This document shows positions 33,344-43,957 of a stretch of 64,000 bases of DNA, piece by piece (within the stretch, counting starts at the first letter, position 1; each line of letters starts with the position of its first letter). A program made the position numbers and the translations under genes. The notes beneath the pieces are model-generated. The model did no database searches. It saw only the letters and a program-made list of their open reading frames with translations, and had not been told where the DNA came from. Source of the DNA: Clonostachys chloroleuca (taxonomy: Eukaryota; Ascomycota; Sordariomycetes; Hypocreales; Bionectriaceae); contig JBANAY010000003.1 in the NCBI GenBank assembly GCA_037952775.1, positions 31,186,001 through 31,250,000 of the forward strand, in the 5' to 3' direction.

Positions 33344-35363
33344 CTAAGAGAACCCCTGAGACAAAGCCAGAGATAGACGTTGGCTCTCTTGAAAGTAACT
33401 GACTTTGAATCTGACCGTTTCGCTGTCGCTGTCGCTTATTATGTTTTTAATCAATTTTTTGCAAGCCGGCATGTGCGTCAAGCTGATGTTTTTGTCTCGA
33501 ATATTTCCTGGTTTCAGGAAAGTGTCGAGATCTCCGTATATCTCGTCACAAAGTATAAGCTGGCCATCGTGAGTTAGAACATAACGGAGGAGAGAGGGCA
33601 AGTATGCTGGAGTGAATTTTCTCTGAAGATCATTATAATCATCAATAACATCTCCAAACCTCATAATTGGTAGAAGAATAACGTTGATGAGATCTCCGGG
33701 TATCCATTTGATTCTCTGCTCAAGCAGAATGGACGAACAGCCGAACAGAACCCAAGCTTCTCTGCTCATGAGATCCGAGAGTGTCCACAAAAGACATCGG
33801 ATTCGAAGGTGAAGGGGGTGATAAGGGTTCTTTACCTTCTGTTGGCACCGCTCGAATTGGTGTAGCATGCATGATAGCTCTTCAGAAGGCACCACGAGGG
33901 GCTTTCGGGTGTTGATTATGTGGATGATGGATTTCGAAAATTCCAACAGAGCTATATTGTGCCGCCCGCCATACCATTTCGGGCCGAGAAATTTTACGAC
34001 ACTTTCTGAAAGGCTGAGCTTCCGATTCTCGTAGCAGCGACATTGGAGGTCCATGTGCTTCACTACCTTCTTCAGTTCTCTCTCACTTCTTTGTTGCTCG
34101 CAATTTAATATGTCGGGGGAATTTACTCGATATAGAGTTACCCAGTTGAAGTCTTCAATTTCGGACCTTCGTTTCTTATGCCTATGAGAATTTGGGCGCG
34201 CCGCCGGTATGGCGGCTAGAAGCCAGGATTGTAGGACTTGTAATATCAAGCTGATATCTATGTCAGAGCAGGCCTCAGCCGATGTTGCTTGATTCTGAAT
34301 TTCTTCCAAGTAGCTGCGAATTCCAATTTTGCTTGTGGCCAATGTGTCTCTCAATGCAATCTCTGTCAGAGGATCAGGCTTGTTATTGGGCGATTGTTGA
34401 AATTGGAGCTTGAGCTGGCATTTGCTGTTTGGGCTAGGTGACTTGAGCTTTGTAACTGAAGAAGGAAGATGGGAGATTCAAAACTAACCAGGAGTAAAAA
34501 CCAACGCCAGATTCCATAACCCTTGTTTTACCACAATTTGGACATATGTTTTCATGTTTGGGGTGGTAAGGGAAAGCCATACTGATTTGAAGCTTATCAT
34601 TGTCTTTAACAATATCTCTGAATGGTCTAATGGCAGGGCTGCTGCATAGAAAGAGGCGATAGGGATCGAATTTATGAAGTATGTAATTTCGTTCAAGAAT
34701 CAAATGATTCGCTAAATCATTCTCCGGGAACAGCCGAAGGAGAAATTCGTGAAGGTCCTCCACATAGGAGTGTCGGTATCATCTTGCTTTGGTCTGTTTG
34801 GGGGTGTACTGACATCCCAAGAGGCAACCTGTCCAAAGGAAAGTCCATAGCTTGTCCCTCGTGCATCTTGCAAGCTAAAGCCCTCGCCGTTTCTATTTAA
34901 TGGGTATCTATTGAAATAATACGGTCAAGTGAGATATCTTAGAGGCGGCACTTTGAATCAGTGTTACTTACGCTTGTAGAAGGAGTAACTTCCCTTGGAG
35001 CAAAGACATCTGGTCTATGAGATTTAGATGAAGATCTTGCAATAATCTCTCATGGGTAGACCAAGACAACTTTTTGAAGAGCCCTCTCCATGAAAGCCTC
35101 TTCCTCTCTTGGCCTAGATGAGGGTCCAAGCCACGCAGAGTAGAAAAGAAATTGCTCAGGAGCTGATCAATTGACTTTAATTCTGCGGCAACTGATTTTT
35201 GGGTCTGCGGTGCACTGTTTTTTATTGAATGTAGAAATTGCGAATGCCTGGCAAGGGATCGGTAAATGGATTTGTATTGACCAAATCGCTTTACAGCTTT
35301 CCCCTTAAAGATCTCGAAGAACTTGCAAAGTATCTCAAAGAGAAGTATATTATCAGACCACAT
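33344..35363 (-). CDS. Uncharacterised fungal-specific protein
   Basis: Function unknown; the C-terminal half strongly resembles hypothetical proteins that recur in filamentous ascomycetes. A phase-consistent model is 34972-35363, 34814-34907, 34489-34757 and 33344-34433, giving 614 residues. Exon 1 is helical and basic (ILCKFFEIFKGKAVKRFGQY). Exon 3 carries a CPNC pair (NICPNCGKTRVMES). Exon 4 is the conserved core (DPLTEIALRDTLATS, NPYHPLHLRIRCLLWTLSDL, FGCSSILLEQRIKWIPGDLI, FTPAYLPSLLRYVLTHDGQL, SLTHMPACKKLI). The introns at 34758-34813 (acceptor GTGGAG) and 34434-34488 (acceptor CCTAG) are less certain than the first. No catalytic motif or membrane segment is evident. Confidence 0.65.
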
Positions 35364-36428
35364 TTTGACGGTGGTGTTGTTGTGATGCGGAATTCGTGAT
35401 CAATATGCAGAGAAAGTAGCCTCTATTTTTCTGCCGCGCAAGAACCCTTTGTAAAAAAAAAAAAGCCTCATCTTATTCTATCGCTACTTTTGACAGCTGA
35501 ACACTCTTATACCGAAGAGCTTGTCTGATTGGAACAGACACATCATCTGACATGCTTGAGATTCTGACCTCATCACAAACCCCGCTCTCCAACTGGCAGC
35601 GCCTCGAAGCTACGTGTCACTGTATAAGTGCTCAGATGATGCGTCATCTCAAGTTCCTGATCTTGATTGGGCTTGGCCAGCAACGAAGAGTTACATTGAT
35701 CCGCCAAAGAGAAAGCCTAAGTAATTATCATGCCGTGAGGAAGCCACATATCCTTACTGTAAATCTGCCTCGCTCATGCATCTTTCAAATCAGATCCCCG
35801 ACGGATGCCAGAGAGGGTGCGATACAGAAGAAGTACGTAATAATATTTAATATTTATGGATGACCCATAATATGACTTCTCTTCCTAGGTATCCGTCGTG
35901 CAGTGTGCAGCGTGCTAACGTATAATCGACAAATTGAGAAGATCATGGAGATATTAAATGGCGACCATTACTAATGCTAGAGACTGGGGGCTTTACATTA
36001 GTCGTTAATCAAGTGTTGCTGTAAGGATAGTTCTAGATGCGATGTTGAGTTGGCGATTCGGTCTAGGAATAGCTGGCTTGTGGCTAAATCAGAGAACTTA
36101 CTATCGTCTGTCACGCCAAATTAGGTGTGCTATCTCGCTATCTAAGTTCCTAGCCTTTGATTTCTAGCGTCTCTAATCTAGCTATTAAGTAGCTTCTAAC
36201 TATTTACCTGCTAAGCGGTCAGATCGGAAAAATGTCTCGCCTTTCTCCCGCTTCCTACAACAGTCCACCAAATGCGATTAGTTCCAGTTACAACATGTTC
36301 ACACAAACCAGAAGAAAAAAATAAACGTCCCAGAGAGCAAAACGCCAATAATAACCATTCTATTTGAAATTGGTCTTGCTTGGTCTGTCAAAGCGCTAAA
36401 AAAATACATCAGGTTGTTGTTTGATGTC
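35364..36428. other. 1-kb intergenic, AT-rich
   Basis: Between the promoter of the hypothetical gene and the 3' end of the F-box gene. It contains an A12 run at 35453-35464 and many TAGCTA/CTAAT-type short words around 36.1-36.2 kb. No coding capacity or clear repeat structure was recognised. Confidence 0.45.
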
Positions 36429-38057
36429 CTACTCCTCGAGGGGCACATCGTTGTATGAATATTGAGCGTCCACGTACTGGGGATTCATCCGTCGCTCCCG
36501 GTAAAGACTTCTGAGATGTGGGGCGTAAATGCGAGACATTAAATTGCTCGGTGAATTGTTGAACATGGAAGTCAAATCATGGTGATAGGCAGTGAATGTC
36601 TGAAACCCCAAATCGAATTCCAGGGACTTGTACTCATCGACAGCGACCATGTCGTTGTCGAAATCAGGGTGATCATCCATATATCCCACAGTGCTTGGAA
36701 CATCTTCTCGCCAGCCAGCGAACAATATACCGAAGTAGGTGAGTTTGTTGAAACGCCCACTCTGCGTAATAGCGTGCAATAGGCTATGCACTTGCTCTAT
36801 AATAATCCCGCCTCCACAAGAATGGATCAAGAGATATTGCAGGTTCTCGGGAAGACAATCAAGGAGAGCAGGGCTACTTGGCGGTAGCTGGCCAGTAGCT
36901 TTATTGTAATTTAACAGCGCCGATGCATAGATGCCAAGAAGTTCCTGCATGCCGATGGTAAGCCTCTTCAGTGAATGCATTTGGCGAAGGTCGGTACCCA
37001 TGTGAAGCCTCTGTGGGTTATCCACTTGTGTATCCTGAAAGTCATCCATGTTGAGATAAAGGTTCTCAAGTGTGCTGGCATGAGGCAAGATTGCATCAAG
37101 AATATCTCGGGGCATTATTGCGGCACCACTTGTTGCATTGAACTCACGATGACTAAATTCAAGCTTCTTCAGCCCTCTGCAAGAATCTAGCATATTCTTG
37201 AGTAGATCTGCTGTGCACCAAGACCAATGTAAGATTATCTCTTCAACTGAAGAAGATCGAGGGGGTAGATCTGCAAATCTTCTTGCTGCTTGCAAGGTTC
37301 CCTGAGTCCCAATACACTCATAAAGTCGTAGTTTGGGGAAGCCAAATAGGTTTGGTGCCTCATTATGGAAAGTTTGATATCCAGCTGGATGTAATGTCTC
37401 ATGAAACAGATCTTGCAAATTTGCGAGGGGGACAATCTTCTCCGTATAGTTGCTGTTACTCCAGTCGGTTCCAAAGTAGTAGGAGGTATTCGACATAATG
37501 CGGGTGAAATTAAGTAGAAGAGGGAAGTGATATGCTTCCTTGGGCATCTCAAAAAGAAGTGTTCGGATATTTGGACAGGTAAGTAAGATCAAGGAAACCT
37601 CAGCATCGGAACTACCTATTGTGAGATCGTATGTCCACTGAGCAGACCATCTATCATTATAGGGCAATTGTCCTAAAATGTACTTGATATGGTGCTCAAA
37701 GATGTCAAGCTCTTGGTCTGAAATTAGGTCTTGGTCTTGCCCTATATACTCACTATTTCCAGCTGGTGAGAATCTGCCGATAATAACAGTTTGAACATGT
37801 TTAGCCAACCAAGGCTTTGAAATAAGAATATAGCGTAGGAATTTTATATTGCGGGCCCGGGAACATAGACCGTAGTCCTTAGGATAAGGTGCTGTATTTC
37901 GGAACACTCTTACAGACACTGGAAGAGCCGCCTTGTAGAGCTGATGGCAGGTTCTGAGGACCGCTTGAATACTAGATTTTCCAAACGATGTAGTGAGGTA
38001 TGAAAAGATTTTAGTTTGTATTTCAAGCGGTAGTGTCAAGAGTGTTTTAGGTTCCAT
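36429..38057 (-). CDS. F-box protein with LRR-like C-terminal region
   Basis: Probable substrate adaptor of an SCF ubiquitin ligase. Single exon, 542 residues, ATG at 38057. Residues 1-50 form an F-box (LLTLPLEIQTKIFSYL, VLRTCHQLYKAALPVSVRV). The remainder shows spaced leucine motifs (ANLQDLFHETLHPAG, SSVEEIILHWSW, CRGLKKLEFSHREF, ASTLENLYLNMDDF, MHSLKRLTIGMQEL, PENLQYLLIHSCGG), as in the large, fast-evolving family of fungal F-box/LRR-like proteins. The target protein is unknown. A second F-box gene (38497-40950) lies directly upstream on the same strand. Confidence 0.82.
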   Translation of the reverse strand: MEPKTLLTLPLEIQTKIFSYLTTSFGKSSIQAVLRTCHQLYKAALPVSVRVFRNTAPYPKDYGLCSRARNIKFLRYILISKPWLAKHVQTVIIGRFSPAGNSEYIGQDQDLISDQELDIFEHHIKYILGQLPYNDRWSAQWTYDLTIGSSDAEVSLILLTCPNIRTLLFEMPKEAYHFPLLLNFTRIMSNTSYYFGTDWSNSNYTEKIVPLANLQDLFHETLHPAGYQTFHNEAPNLFGFPKLRLYECIGTQGTLQAARRFADLPPRSSSVEEIILHWSWCTADLLKNMLDSCRGLKKLEFSHREFNATSGAAIMPRDILDAILPHASTLENLYLNMDDFQDTQVDNPQRLHMGTDLRQMHSLKRLTIGMQELLGIYASALLNYNKATGQLPPSSPALLDCLPENLQYLLIHSCGGGIIIEQVHSLLHAITQSGRFNKLTYFGILFAGWREDVPSTVGYMDDHPDFDNDMVAVDEYKSLEFDLGFQTFTAYHHDLTSMFNNSPSNLMSRIYAPHLRSLYRERRMNPQYVDAQYSYNDVPLEE

Positions 38058-38496
38058 CTCGTGTGTGCTTCTCGTGTATGTTTAGACGTTGTAGTTGGTT
38101 GATGATGTGATGAAATGTCGAACAAGGCGATGATGTCAACGGATGATGGGAAGCAAGAGGACCCTTTCTATAGCACCCACGCCAATCTATATTTAGCTCA
38201 AGTAAAATTGGGTGCAAGGGCTTCATGAGTCTACAAATGCCCTAGTTCATAAGAGCTAAGATTGCTTACATGCAGCGTGGCTTCTCAAAGTCCTGTCTGA
38301 CCAACATAAATTTTCAATGGATATGAAATAATACACCTGCACAAAACGATTTGTTGTCACAACCAACAGGAGTAATCATCATGCCTTGCATCGGGCGATT
38401 CTTCTTCCTAGCTACCCATGGCGCAACCAAACATTTAGAGACATGTCACCATAGTGAGTGTTGCCGTTAGCTCTTATTGTAAAAATCCGAATTAAT
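38058..38496. other. Promoter gap between two F-box genes
   Basis: About 440 bases containing the promoter of the downstream F-box gene and the 3' UTR of the F-box/ankyrin gene. Nothing else was recognised. Confidence 0.45.
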
Positions 38497-40950
38497 TCAA
38501 GCCTCAACACCAGCGTTTCGAGATTGAACTAGCGACTTGCAATCGCAATCACCGGGAGCGTGAACCTCGGACGGCGTTCTCCCATCTTTAAGACGCACGG
38601 AGGTGTCGATCTCAGGGTGATCGAGTAGAGCCTCAACCGCCCTGGTGTCACAGCAAAGCATGGCCAGATGAAGTGCCGTCCAGCCAGCTTCGGTGGTGAT
38701 GTTTGGATCAACATCTTGTTGCTTTAAAAGCAGTCGTAGCATACCCTCTGATCTTGATAAGTTCACGGCTAGATGCAAGGGGGTCCAGCCCTCTACGTCT
38801 CGCATATTCACGGCCTTGTTGTCGGCCTCGAGTAAGCGTCTCACCATGCTCTCCCTGTTCCAATGCACAGCCCACCAAAGCGCGGTTCGTTGGTCACTAC
38901 CTGTCGCGCATACGTCAGTGCGAGGATCCTCAAGAAGGATTCGCACGGAGATGAAGAAGCCCTTTCTGGCCGCTCTTAACAAGGGAGTATCATCCCATGT
39001 AAGTCTCATGTCAAAGTCACCCAAAAACTTCCCGTGGGGCTCGTCTGAATCCTGCCTGTAAACAATAATGTTGTCTTGATAACCCTGGGCACGAAAATTG
39101 ACATCGAGATCGGCGTTGCGGAGCACATCCTTCACCAGCCTTTGGTCTCCTCGGTCGGCGAGCAGTCCCAAGACCGTCCCGTCAAACCCTGTGTGGTTGA
39201 TGTCGAGACTTGTGTGGCTCAAGACGAGCCGTGCAGCATCGACATGTCCTCTCCGAACGGCGGCGAAGAGTGCCGTGTCCTCGCGAGAAAAGCATGTCGT
39301 GAAGGTGCGGTTCGGGTCTATCTCGTCGTACTTCACCAGTTCCATGACCATGTCGGTGGCGCCTTCGAGCGCTGCTTGGCATAAGGCCAGGCTGAACGCA
39401 TATGACAAGCAGGTTCGCATCTGGGCATCCGCGCGGAACAATCGGACAAGATAGACGCTGCCACGACGGACGGCAAGCATAAGAGCTCCTTCCAAATCTT
39501 TGTCTGCCTTATCCATATGTTCAAAGATGAGTCTCGCACATCTGAGGTGGCGCTTGTAAACGGCAATCTCCAATGCAAACATCCCGTCGTAAGTAGCCTT
39601 GAGATTTAAACTTGGGCTCTCGAGCAGAGCTTCAACTACATCGGGCTGATTTTCAGCAGCAGCATAGTGTAGGGCGAATTTTTTCCATCCCAGGGCTTGG
39701 AAATTGGGGTCGACATCGTCTCGCTCCAAAAGAGCCCGGACGATAGATACATGGCCAAGCTTGGCTGCCAAAATCAGCATTGTCTTCCCACCCCTCAGCA
39801 CTATGTTGGGGTCCACATCGTCGTATCGGTCCAGGAGCAGCTTCACAGCCCAGTCTCTGTCGTGCTTGGCAGCTAGCCATAGAGGGCAGTGCCTACCCGG
39901 GCCAAAATTGGGACTCAAGTCGTCTCTGGCGATAAGCAGCCTCACAATGTCTTCGTGTCCCCCCTTGACGGCGGCTTCAAGAGCGGCCGGCCTGGCCTCA
40001 GTGCCAGGGTTCGACAGCAGAAGCCTGACCGCTTCGGTCCAGCCTCGTTCAGCCGCCCAGAACAGAGCAGTGTTTTGGGTCACGTCATGCCTTGTGCCTG
40101 TTTGGATCTCTGGCAAGGTGAGAAGGAATTCCATAATGTCCCTCCGGCCTATTTCACCTGCGTAGAGGAGCATATTTCTGTTCCCATTCCAACATATTCG
40201 CGCGTTCGGATCATGGCCGCAACGGACTAAGCCTTGCACAATATGCAAGTAGTCCAGTGAGATGGCTACGCGTGCCGCGCTGCCGAAGAGCGGATTTACA
40301 TAGTCGGCTCGAAGGCCTCCCTTGATAAGAGACTCCATTCTTGGCCAATCCCCCAATGTTGAAGCAATCTGCAACGCGCCATAGAATTCTTCTGGTTCTG
40401 GCGACTTGTCTACCCACTCTTCAGCTTCAAATTTCTTTTTATACCCATCCAACTGTTTAAAGAACGGCTGCCCTTCAACCAAGAACTCCACGATCCAACG
40501 AGCATCGTGTGCTGCGAGTATGGTGCGGCACGCAACATCGAGAAAAACCTCCTCGTCCTCGGCGCATATCGCGTTGCCTTGGTTCAAGAATGACCTCGAG
40601 TCGAGTAGAAGTGCAAAAGGTCCCACGCGGTCTGTTCGACTCATCCGGATCTTGGTCATCAACAACCATCTGAGACCAGCTTGGCTGATGGCCCCTGTAC
40701 GGTCTGGACCATACCCAAGGGCGTATCGGCTCACGTCTGGCAAAGCTATACGAGAGACCAAATCATCAAAATGTCCTGTCAGAAGTCAATACAAAAGTAT
40801 CTCAAGCTTCGGACTCTTTGGTGACCTCATACGGGAAACTCGCCGCAGCGCAATGAACCTGCTGAGATGTCGGCGCGATTCACAGGGGAAACAACAATCG
40901 TCGAGGACTTGTGTCAAAATTTCCACGGGTAGTGCTTCGAGTGAAACCAT
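38497..40950 (-). CDS. F-box/ankyrin-repeat protein
   Basis: Predicted SCF adaptor with ankyrin repeats as target-binding module. Exon 1 (40833-40950) encodes the F-box start, MVSLEALPVEILTQVLDDC. A 57-base intron with a CTTCTGAC branch site leads to exon 2 (38497-40775), which completes the F-box-like region (HFDDLVSRIALPDVS). The total is 798 residues. About a dozen ankyrin repeats follow, for example TALFWAAERGWTEAVRLLL, KTMLILAAKLGHVSIVRALL, ALFAAVRRGHVDAARLVL, EGWTPLHLAVNLS and AGWTALHLAMLC. Many loops read D(D/E)VDPN, giving a strongly periodic protein. Such F-box/ankyrin fusions are common in moulds; targets are unknown. Without the short first exon the gene would be mistaken for a pure ankyrin protein. 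Confidence 0.87.
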
Positions 40951-41740
40951 GGCGATTTCTGAATGCTCCGATTAAGAGCTTGGATAGGATACCAAAGAAT
41001 ACAATGGGTGAAATGTGACATGCTCCAATTGGAGGAAAATGGTGAGGGGAAAAAGCTTTGTTGTTGATTGTTGCAATGCTTATGGTGTCTGCGATTAGTC
41101 AGACATAAACAGGCCATGACCTTGCCCAAAGTCCCAAAGTCCCATTACCCATTTCACTCTGTTCCCTTGCCTATTTTTGGGATCGAATAACTCCATTCCT
41201 CATCATTCTCCAGCTGCTTAGACAGGTTATACGTAGCTCAGTCACCAAAAGCCAGTACATCCCTATCACCTACGACTTTACTCAGCTAAGTAAACTATTC
41301 CAAGGACCTAGTTATATGAAAGACGAACCGATCTCAAGCAATTATCCATTAGACTTACATTAGCGTAAAAAAAGTTCTTCTTAATACTACCTATGACTTA
41401 GTCAAACTTCTTCAAGCTCCTTCTAGCAAGGAGCTTTTTTGGTGCATTACTTCGACACTAACAGTCAAGATATTGTAAAGCTCAATGGGCCATTAATTGG
41501 ACGAGCGGGGTGGAGAACGAGATGGAGAGCAAATGAGTTTTGGGGGAGGGGGCTGGCGGGAGGATGACATGATGTGAAGAAGGAGATGCAAGAAGCGTTA
41601 TCATGGACGGAAAATGAACCAGCCAGTAGAGACTGGATCTGACAAAGGCAACGATGCTCTTGTGATAATTTCGGCGTCAATTTCAGTCCTCCTATAATCT
41701 TGAAGTTCTTATACATGCGTTTATCTGATATTTTAGCGAT
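40951..41740. other. Intergenic between F-box/ankyrin gene and racemase-like pseudogene
   Basis: About 790 bases. It should hold the promoter of the leftward F-box/ankyrin gene and the 3' flank of the pseudogene. A short stretch near 41.3-41.4 kb is rich in CTTCTTAA/CTTCAAGC-like words. No gene is supported. Confidence 0.45.
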
Positions 41741-42915
41741 TTACTGATCCACCACGACCCATCCCTGTGCGGACGCATCTTGATGGGCTGAACCAACGGC
41801 GGCCGGATCATCTGTGCATTAGCAACAAGATTCGCGCTGAGCCCAGGACCAGAAGGAATGTCGACGAAGCTATCCTTGAGTAGAGGAACATAGTCCACGA
41901 TATCACTGCCCAGATGAGTCGACTGGCTCGTGAATACGCCAGCCTCGAAGCCCGTGGCGTACTCCTGGATGGCAAAGTTGGGGGTGGCGGCAGCCACCTG
42001 CAGCCAGGCCGCTAAGCCGATGGGCGAGAGCGGGTTATGAGGGATGATCTGCACGTGGTGCGCCTCAGCCATGGCGGCAACCTTTTTTACGTCGGTGATG
42101 CTGCCGCAGATGGCCACGTTGATACGGGCGTACTCGATGGTGTTGCGGGACAGTAGGGCCTGGAACTCGTAGATGGTGCAGAAGCGCTCGCCCGTGCCCA
42201 CGGGAACGCTGATGCGGTCGGCAACCCGGGCTATAACGTCGGCGTTCTCAGGGCGGATCAGGTCCTCGACGAGCATGGGGACCGTATCCTGGATACCGTT
42301 GCAGAAGGTGATGGCCTCGGCCGGCATCAGGAAGTGGTACAGCTCGATCAGGAGGTCGATTCTGTCCCTGACGACAGTACGCATCCTGCCTACATTATCG
42401 ATAGCGTCCTACATCTTCTGTATGTATGTCTTGAAGTAGACCTGGTCGGTGCCCTCGTCCAGGAAGGGGTTGATGTGGCCAAAGGCCGTGAAGCCCAGGT
42501 GCATCTTGCGCTTGCACTCCGCGAGGACGCCCTCGATCGTCTTCTCATAGACTTGGCTGTAGACGTACGCCTTGGTGCGGCAGGCTCCGCCGAGGAGCTC
42601 GTAGATGGGGACGTCGAGGGCCTTGCCCTTGATGTCCCAAAGGGCAATGTTGATGGAGGAGATGGCGGCGTTGATGGCCAGGCCCTGGAAGCAGCTGAAG
42701 CGGTGTATTACGTTCCAATAGTGCTCAATGTCGAAGGCTCGCTTGCCCTCGAGGTACTCGACAAACCGCTTGATGTATGTTCCGGCGGCCTCGATGTGGC
42801 CCCAGAGACCTGCCTCGCCGTATCCCATGATGCCCGTCTGCGTGATGATGCGGCAGAACATGAACTGGCCGATGTGTAACGGCTCAACCGTCTTGGTGAT
42901 GTGCTCCGTCGCCAT
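41741..42915 (-). pseudogene. Mandelate racemase / muconate-lactonizing-type enzyme (enolase superfamily), two lesions
   Basis: Relic or damaged copy of a sugar-acid-dehydratase-like enzyme. The frame from the ATG at 42915 covers GIMGYGEAGLWGHIEAA, GLAINAAISSINIALWDIKG, YELLGG and GHINPFLDEGTDQVYF. A TAG at 42409-42411 interrupts it after YIQKM. The same frame continues with DAIDNVGRM, the metal-site blocks VEDLIRPENAD and VGTGERF, and VQIIPHNPLSPIGLAA with the conserved histidine. Near 41755-41760 one base appears missing from a G run; the usual ending (VVVDQ, stop at 41741-41743) lies in the shifted frame. Total is one base short of 392 codons, the family length. The expected EIH motif reads ELY here, so activity would be doubtful even without the lesions. 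Galactonate dehydratase-like proteins are the nearest named type I recognise. Confidence 0.8.
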
Positions 42916-43957
42916 CTTGAACAGCGCCGTCTGTCAGCTTGGATTGGATCACTTCTGAGTGAGGGCTGTACTTGAATACCTTTACGTCAAATACTTGTAC
43001 AATTCAGACGGATGATGCTCTAAGATAGATGGATTGACTAAACCCGCGAAGTAGTGAAAGCGAAGGATGTCTGAATTCCAAGGTTCAAGGTTACAGCGAG
43101 CTTCTTGTTTTATGATCGAGCAATGGCACTGATGAGGTGGATATCGCAGTCTGGCCCAAGGCGAGCTGTCTTGTCCTTCGTCGACCAAGCATCAGAATGA
43201 ATCGTTACGGACGGGCGTGGCAAGTCCCCGGCTCTGGCTCCGGCTATATCATGCTCTGCGAGAGAGAGGGAGCTTTTCCGGCGTGGGACATGCTTATAGC
43301 CGTATCTCGCACTATGCCGTAGCCTTGGCTTGAGTCTCGGGGAAAGAGATGCAGTGCCCTTGTCTTTTCCGTATGTTAGATCGCTGATCACAGATTGATT
43401 GGTTGCTTGTTTGGTAGATTAGCGAATTAGTTCAATAAACCCAGGTTCATGTTTCCATTCAGACACTGTCAAGTGACTGATACAAAATATGGCACACCTA
43501 GGACCTCCAGCGTATTTCAACAAAATATCAAGACAATTGACCAGTAATAAACACAATATCGAGCTAAACATTATGGGATAATCTATAATTGACTTCCTAT
43601 TATGTTTAGTAGTGTTATGAAAGAAATGGTCCCTGACTTGTATAAAATGAGCTTTGGTGTGCCATGTTTTATGTCAGTCGCTTGGCTGTGTGCGGGATCT
43701 CGATTCTATCACAATTAAGATACAGATCATGGGTACTGTTTTAATAGCACTAGCTAACTTGTACTTCATGTCAACTCCCCAGGTACGGAGTGTCAGTATA
43801 AATGAGATCCATATCTGGAATCATATCACCCAAGTCCAGAGCCTGTAAGGTCATTAGCCTGGTTAAAATTCTCCATCTATACCGATCACTAGAGAAAGAA
43901 ACCAGATACTTACAAGGTAGTCCAGCCGCTCCCAGTTGGGGATGTCGGGATATCCTA
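42916..43957. other. Intergenic with a small inverted-repeat element
   Basis: About 1 kb between two pseudogenes. Apart from the inverted-repeat element at 43489-43666, no coding or structural feature was recognised. AT-rich. Confidence 0.5.
43489..43666. mobile_element. MITE-like inverted-repeat element
   Basis: A 178-base AT-rich non-coding segment bounded by a perfect 10-base inverted repeat: ATGGCACACC at 43489-43498 and its complement at 43657-43666. Flanking A and T runs extend the match imperfectly. The interior and right end (43516-43663) resemble a diverged segment at 52565-52709, which argues for a dispersed family. No clear target-site duplication was found, so the class cannot be named. 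Confidence 0.55.

Noticed and set aside
42334..42879. 181-codon frame antisense to the racemase-like gene
   Set aside because: Shadow of a GC-biased coding strand; the opposite strand has clear family motifs.
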